Shown here: positions 48,301 through 55,800 of the stretch, piece by piece
Layout: the number at the start of each line of letters is the position of its first letter
Position numbering within the stretch: the stretch's first letter is position 1
The notes under the pieces: model-generated
What the model saw: the letters and a program-made list of their open reading frames with translations, nothing else
The model's database searches: none
What the model was told of the DNA's origin: nothing
Source of the DNA: Peromyscus leucopus
Taxonomy: Eukaryota > Chordata > Mammalia > Rodentia > Cricetidae
Reading direction: 5' to 3'
DNA: 64,000 nt
NCBI RefSeq assembly: GCF_004664715.2
Contig: NC_051064.1
Coordinates: forward strand, 110,045,740 to 110,109,739
Made by a program: the position numbers and the translations under genes

Positions 48301-51300
48301 TCAAGGGGCTCAGTGCAGACAAGCTGGGGAGAAGGGGTGTGGGCGGCTGTGGGTGTTGCTCTCGTCCACACTCCCAAATGGAAGGCCTCCTGGGACCGTA
48401 CTCTGAGGCTCCGCTGAAGACGACAGGACGAGGCCAATCCCCCAGGACCACCGCATTGTGGCTTCACTCATGTCTCAGGCCGCCTCCCCTGGAAACTGAC
48501 CGGGCTGCTAATTCACTGGGTCCCCAAGCCTCTCCTAAGAGTGGGTTTGGGAGTGAATGGGCACTTGTCTGCCAGGGAAGGCAGCTCCAATCCATAGCTC
48601 CTAAATCTTCTTTCCAGATCCCGTACTCCTCTTCATCACCCGGTACCTACGTGGTAAGTGCAGCTACAGATTTTGACTGCCCAGTGCAAGTGCCCAGCTG
48701 CCAGGCATGAGGGCCCCTCGGGGTCTACTGTGTTCCCTGTGAGAATACCTCTGAGCCCAAGATCCAAACTGCTAGGACCTTTGCTGTCAGTGTTGAGGTA
48801 TTTGTGCAGGCCCAGAGTGGCCCAAATTTCTCCATACCTGACCCGGGAGGGGTCTCCTTCTGAGCGGCTACCCAGCAGGCTGCGTATTCCCACTTAGTGC
48901 CTGCCTCTGGCTTTCACTAGTAGGTGCGCACACACCCACCACTGATGCCTCTTGGCTTGAGAGGAAGAATGTAAGTCCAGCTTCCTTCAGGCTTGTATGC
49001 TCCAGTTCTGTGTGCAAGTGATGCTCAACCCCGGACGGTGCCAGGCTTGCCCAGGCACTGGCAGGTAGCGGAGAGGCCTCCCCAAGCCTCTCATCACTAC
49101 AGGCTACTGACGACAGATTTTATCTCATCTCAGGGACCCCCTGGTGGTGGCGGCCCTCCAGGAACCCCCATCATGCCTAGTCCTGCGGGTAAGAGGGCTC
49201 GAGGGGAAGGGAAGAACCCGGTGGGGGTGGGGTGGGTGCTGTGTGGTCCTGAGGGCTCTGTTGCAGACCCTGGCCTTCCGGTCACTGCTTCCTGAGTAGT
49301 GCTTCCTCTCCTGGGCACTGACACCTAGGGATTTAAGGGCTGTGAACCCTTGGTATCACTAACCCATTGTGTGGCCTCAGTCAGGTGACCCATCTTGTGC
49401 TCCTTTACACTGCTTGGTAAAGAACAAGGTTTAGCTGAGGTCAGGGACAACAAGGTTTCTTTGCCCTAGGTGACTCAGAAAGGGTCTCTGGGGCCCTGGC
49501 AACTTGCAACCAGGATCCTAAGGCGCGCGCTCCCTGAGATTCCACATCTCTAGGCTTCTGGTCCTTTGCCTGAGAGATCTCCTTTCCCTGTTTCTTTTAT
49601 CTAGAGAGGGTGTGTGTGCACGCGAGGGCAGGTGCACACGTGCACATACACACAGTGTCAGAATTATCGTCTCCTTGCTAAGAATAGCATTGCAGTCAGC
49701 CAGAAGGAGTGTGGCATACATCCCCTACCCAGCCCAAAATAGAGGAAGAATTTCTGCTCCTAAGAGAACACTGCTAGCTGATTCCTGAGGAGACTTTCCT
49801 GGCTAGGTGGGGTGTGGCCGGAGCCTCCCCTTCCAGCTCCCTATAAAGGAAATCTGCTCAGCTGCAGGGGTGGAGCTGGCTGCAGCCGCAACCAGCTCCC
49901 GCTCCAGCTCCCCCTCTGCAGCACTGATGAGCGGCATGACCTACATTCAGACTGGGTCACGTTAACCCACTCCGTATGTTAATGCGTCCCCAGCCCCAGC
50001 CTGGCTCCTTACCCCTCAGCCTCGCAGAGTGGTTCTGGGTAACTTGCTGCCTTTTCTTTCCCCGGGTGGGGCCGAGAGGCAGCCCAGGTGTGTGTGTCCT
50101 TGTGTCCTTGCTAAGCCCGTGGATCAGAGCTGAAGTCCCCTGTGCTGTACCCTGCCCTGCTGCCCAGACACCCTGAAATTCTTGGGTGTGTGGTTGAGTG
50201 GTTTTCACAGTTGAATTTTCTGTGATTAAAAACTTTGTGAATCTTCATTAAATACAAATTACCCAGAAGATGGTGATACTTAGAAGAAATTTTAGGTGAT
50301 AAAATACAAAAGAATGAGTTCAAGTGCCACGAGTTTGTTTTAATTAAGAAATAAATTAATCACCTCGACTCTCCGGTTCCCACTATTCTACAGATTCAAC
50401 AAATTCCAGTGACAACATCTACACAATGATTAATCCTGTGCCGCCCGGAGGCAGCCGGTCCAACGTGAGTCTGCCTTCTGCTCATTTACATACCAGATAC
50501 CATAACAAATCATAATTAACTTCATCAGCTGAGGGGAAAGCACGTGTAATTGATTTCAGCCATTTGTTACCAAAGATGGATAAAAGGAACCATCAGAAAA
50601 GTGATTACCTCTTGGGCAAGTCAGCCCCCATCATACCGCTGGGGGGGGGGGCTGGGCTCACCCTCTGCCCAGGTGTGAGGATGCTGGCAAGGGGGAGCAG
50701 CAGGCCAGGTCGCAGGGCCCTCCAGCTTACACCCCGTTCTTCTGGTCTAGCTGTGCCACCTTGGGGTGTCCCTCTCTCCCATCCTCCCTGGTTCCTGAGC
50801 ATTCTAGCTTTGGGTGAAACCTGAGATGTGCCTTTGGGGACTTGCCTCGCCCATGGCACCGCCAACGTGGCATCTGTTCACCTCTGCTCCGGCTGTCCTC
50901 TCATCTGGAATGCCACCTACTCTCCTTCTCATTCGCTGTCCCCAGTGCCAGGTTCCCTGAGCATACTCTGGGACTTCCCATGCCATGCTGTACAGCCAGG
51001 TCATCATCGCACTCACCTCTAGAAGGAGCTGGTCCTGGGGTGCTCTGGGCTTGGAGAGGAGGTAGCCTTGGGACCCTCTTAAGAAATGCAAGAATCAGCT
51101 CAGGTGTCAGATCCCCCCCCCGGGGGGGGGGCTGCCCTTCACTGAAGATGGCACACGTTTGTCCGTCTGTCGATGAGGTGTGCGTCCAGGACCTTGTGCA
51201 CAGTAAGCAATGCTCTCCTCCTGACCCCAGCTGCACCACTAGCACTGGATACTGGATACATTCTATCCCAGCAGCCTTCCAGAGGTCACGCTCTTAGGCC

Positions 51301-52789
51301 TGCCCCCCTGCCAGGGCCACAGTGTTGGATAAATATGGGACGTTCCCTATTATCCAGCCCTCCCCCACTAGCCTGGCTGCCCCTCACCGGGGTTGTCGTT
51401 CATCCAGATTTTAACACTAGAATCTCTGTATCCTGAGGTACCCCAGGCAGGAGTCCTGTTTTGTAGCAGTGGGTATAGATGGTTGAGAGGAGAGAGCACC
51501 AAACCCATACGGGCCCACTGCACAGGGTGGAAAACACAGGTTAAGTCAGATGGGCGTGGCGTAGGTCATCCGTCACCTACAGTCACCATCATTGTATTTT
51601 CCCAGACGGTGGGTGCTGGTGGGCATCACTCAGGCTGTGTTATCCTGAGGGCTGTGGCATCAGGGCACGGGCCTCTTTCTGCCCGCTGCTGTAGTTTTCT
51701 CTCAAGTTGGCATCAAGGTGGTACTGGGTTTGCATCTAACATTATGCACACTGTGACCATGTGTTTAGGAGTTGAGGTCACTGAGACTGAACTGTGACGG
51801 TGCCGTGCCAGCTCCAGCGTGACCCAAACAGCACCAAAGAGAAAGCTAAATGGCCCTTATTTTTCTGACAAGTGGAAAGGCACACAACTGGCTGAGGACA
51901 CTCAAGAATATTACATTGCATGTAGACAGGGACGTAGGCATCCTCAGAGAGGGGCTGGGGAACAAGCACACTCTCTCCCAAGTCTATGGCTACGGGCACG
52001 TCCTTCTGAACCGCAAGCTCTTTTTGTTCTCCAGAAAGTTATCATGAGCATCTGTCTGACTGACTGAGCACTACCATCACCCATTCCCTGATTGCACTGT
52101 CACCAAGACAGGTGTGTTCCAGATCTAGTGGTTGTCACGGAAAGTCCTGTGTGGGAAGCAAAGGGAAGGGATTTGATAGCAGACATCCCAGCCCCTTGGG
52201 CACAGCTATGCCCACAACAGTTTACCAGTGACACCTCGCGTCATTGTAACGCAAGACTGCACCCCGAGTGTGCAGTTCAGGGTTAGAGCACAAGTACCTC
52301 GAACGCAGGAGACCCTAGGTTCGATCCCCAACACCACCCAGGAAAACAAAACAAAAGACAATTTCCTGCTAGGTCCTTTGATTTAAGAACTGGAATTCTA
52401 CATTATCTTGATTTCCATGAGGCTTGTAATGAAATTGCAGAAAGCAGAACTGTTCTCTTATTAAATCTGGCTCGAGTTTGCTCATTGATCTGCATGTTCA
52501 GCAAACAGTTTTAGTATCGCTCTTGGCAAATTCATCTGAAACCCCTCACCAGTGAAACAAAAGCATCTCACACCCCTTGTACCACCACTATTCTGTGACA
52601 ACAGCCTGCAAGGTGGAAGTTTAAGTCACTTGGCACTTTACAGAAGAACTTCATGCAAATTTTACTTCCTTCAAATAGAGAATACCAGCCGGGTGTGGTG
52701 GCACACACCTTTAAACCCAGTATTCCGGGGGAAGGCAAGAGGATCTCGTGAGTTCGAGGCTAGCCTCGTCTACAAAGAGAAACCCTGTC

Positions 52790-52848
<59 letters not shown>

Positions 52849-55800
52849 CGCCTCCCGAGAATACCTCTTTTGTGTACCTGTAAAATGACCGTCATCGCTG
52901 GCAACCACAGAGAAGTTGGTAAACGTTGGCTTTAAAAACTCAATATTTTTGCCAGGAAATGATGGCTTTAAAAAACTCAATATTTTTGCCAGGAAATGAT
53001 GGTGCACACCCTTAATCCCAGCACTTTGAAGGCAGAGGCAGGTGGATCTCTGGATCTCTGGAGTTTGAAGCCAGCCTGGTCTATAGAGTGAGTTCCAGGA
53101 CAGCTGGGACTATACAGAGAAACCCTGTCTCAAAATCAAAAAACAAAACAAAACAAAAAACCACACACCTCAGTATTTTGCTGGGTGTGTTGACAGTGTG
53201 TGCCTTTGAGTTCAAGGTCAGCCTGGTCTACAAAGCCAGTTCTAAGACAGCCAAAGCTATACAGAGAAATCCTGTCTCAAAAAACCCAAACCAAGACAAA
53301 CAAAAAACACCCCATAACTCATAGTTTTTAAGATGAGACGTGCTGGCGTGGTGACTCACACCTATAATCCTGCACACAGGAGGCAGAGAGGCAGGAGGAT
53401 TACCATGTGCTTTAGGCCAGCCTAAGCAACAGCAAGTTTGAGGTCAGCCAGGGCTCTATAGTGAAAACCAGGTCTCAAAACAGAAAAGCAAGTGTGCCAG
53501 GAAGGACATCCACATCTAATCTGGGGATCTGTTGAGGAAGGATGAGAAAAGGAATGGAATGAAAAGGGAAACGTGTGTGCTCACCTGGGTGGTGGCGCTA
53601 AACCTCACGCTGAAGAAGAGTGACTTAGTTTTTCAGGAGAGGCTGCCGGAGAACTCAGAAAATGCCATGGTCAAGGGCAGCCATGTTAAATAGAACTCTC
53701 AGTTTCTTTTATTAAAACTGCCTTATTTGGAATTCTACTTGGATCTTACAAGTTCAAGTATCCTCGTGTGAATAAGAGGTTTAATTGAGTAGGACATATG
53801 TCCTATGTGTGCTAGTGTTTGGAAATGCTGGCCATCATGTGCAGGAATGTCATTATTATAAAGAAGGGTGGCCCAGCAGTTTTGAGGAAGGAAGCAGAGG
53901 TCGATGGAAGGTTAGACATGTCAAGACAGAGGCATTATTGGAAATATAGTTTCCTCATACATGGCATTTCTTTTTTTTTGTTGTTTTTGTTTTTGTTTTT
54001 GTTTTTCGAGACAGGGTTTCTCTGTGTAGATTTGCGCCTTTCCTGGAACTCACTTGGTAGTCCAGGCTGGCCTCGAACTCACAAAGATCCGCCTGGCTCT
54101 GCCTCCCGAGTGCTGGGATTAAAGGCGTGCACCACCACCTCCCAGCTAACATGGCATTTCTTTAACCAACCTGACTACTAACTGCTGCTGTTAACTAGTC
54201 CTGTTTTGTTTAAGTAATGGTGTTTCTGTATTAGAAAGTTAACCAATACAGACTAACTAGGGCTGGGACCAGCGGCACACCCAGGCAAGTCGATGAGGCT
54301 TCCCTCCACACACCAGCACTCGAAAATGGGCGTGGGAACTGGGAGATGTGCTTGCCGTGCACATGTTCAGTCTCCCAGAACTCCTGGGGTTGGTTGGTTT
54401 GTTTTTAAAGCTGGACACATGCATGTGCCTGTACTGCCAGCACTGGACGGGTGGAAGCAGGCTAACAGAGTTCACAGGTCAGCAAGTCTAGCTGACCAGA
54501 GAAACTTCAGGCTCAGTGAGAGACTTTCAAACACTAAGGTGAAGAGCAGAGGAGACTCATAACCGTGACCTCTAGCTTTCGTGTGCGGGTATACACGTTC
54601 ACCTCCACACGTGTGTGCACAAAAAAACATGTATACATAATTTAAAATAATTAAAAATACCCCCCACCCCTGAAAAAGAAAAAGAAAACTTTAAGCCAGG
54701 TGCTTTGGTGCGTGCCTGAAGATGTAGCTGCTCTGGAGGCTGAAGCAGGAAGATGACTTGATCCCAGGAAGTAGATGACTTGATCCCAGGAAGTCAGGGC
54801 TGATCAAGGCAGCTGGTACCAAGTCATCTCAAAAGAGGACAAGGAGAAGGCTAAACAAAATGTACAGAATGGAGAAATTATACCAAAAAAAGACTTTAAT
54901 TTAAAATATATGTGGAGGCCAGGCGGTGGTGGCACACGCCTTTAATCCCAGCACTCGGGAGGCAGAGGTAGGCGGATCTCTGTGAGTTCGAGGCCAGCCT
55001 GGTCTCCAAAGCGAGTTCCAGGAAAGGCGCAAAGCTACACAGAGAAACCCTGTCTCGAAAAACCAAATATATATATGGGGAACTCTGACAGCTCAGTAAT
55101 AAAGGACAGCCTAGTTAGAAAATGGGACAAACATCTGGATAGATGTTTCTCCAGAATTGTGCAAACAGGCCGTAAGCACACGAAGCAGCTGTTAAGAAAT
55201 GCTACCTCCTCTGTGCAGCCCATTCTGATTTCCCTGCCTGTCTCTGAAGCTGCAGTCGCTCCTGCCTTGTCTATGGCTGTGTTTGGAACTCAACCAGCCA
55301 CTCTCCTGATGGGTGGCTGTGACACAGGTGTGACCCAGCGTGGTCCTCTCTCTGTCACGTCTAACACACCCGCCCCAACCCCCAGCCCCCCCCCCCCAAT
55401 CCAGTCAGCGTCACAGGCATCGGCTCTCCAGGCTAGACTCGGGGGTCACTCGGGACCACGAGGTGTGGCCTTGTGTGCCTTCCTTCCTGAGGTGGGCTTG
55501 AGTGACAGACAGGATGGAGTGGATTCCTCACTGCCCCCTGAAACGTTCTGTGTCTGAGGGATAGCCCCATGATAGGCGGCCCTGCTCTACTCAGCTTCAC
55601 CTCTGCCCCAGGAGACTGCGGAGTCAAGATACGTTCCTGGGCAGTAATGGCTGGTGAACCAGACATCTACCCAGAGTGGGTCAAGCAGTGTGAGGAGGCC
55701 CAAGAAAAGGGCGGGTGGGTTGGCTGTGCGTGGAACCCGGTGGCTTCGGTCTGGTTCCTTTGCCCTGGGTTTGCTTATTTGACTGGTACATACAGCCGGG

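Noticed and set aside
47879..48451. 190-codon minus-strand open frame opposite intron 11
   Set aside because: No family likeness. It reflects low stop density in GC-rich DNA, which also weakens the intron 11 finding.
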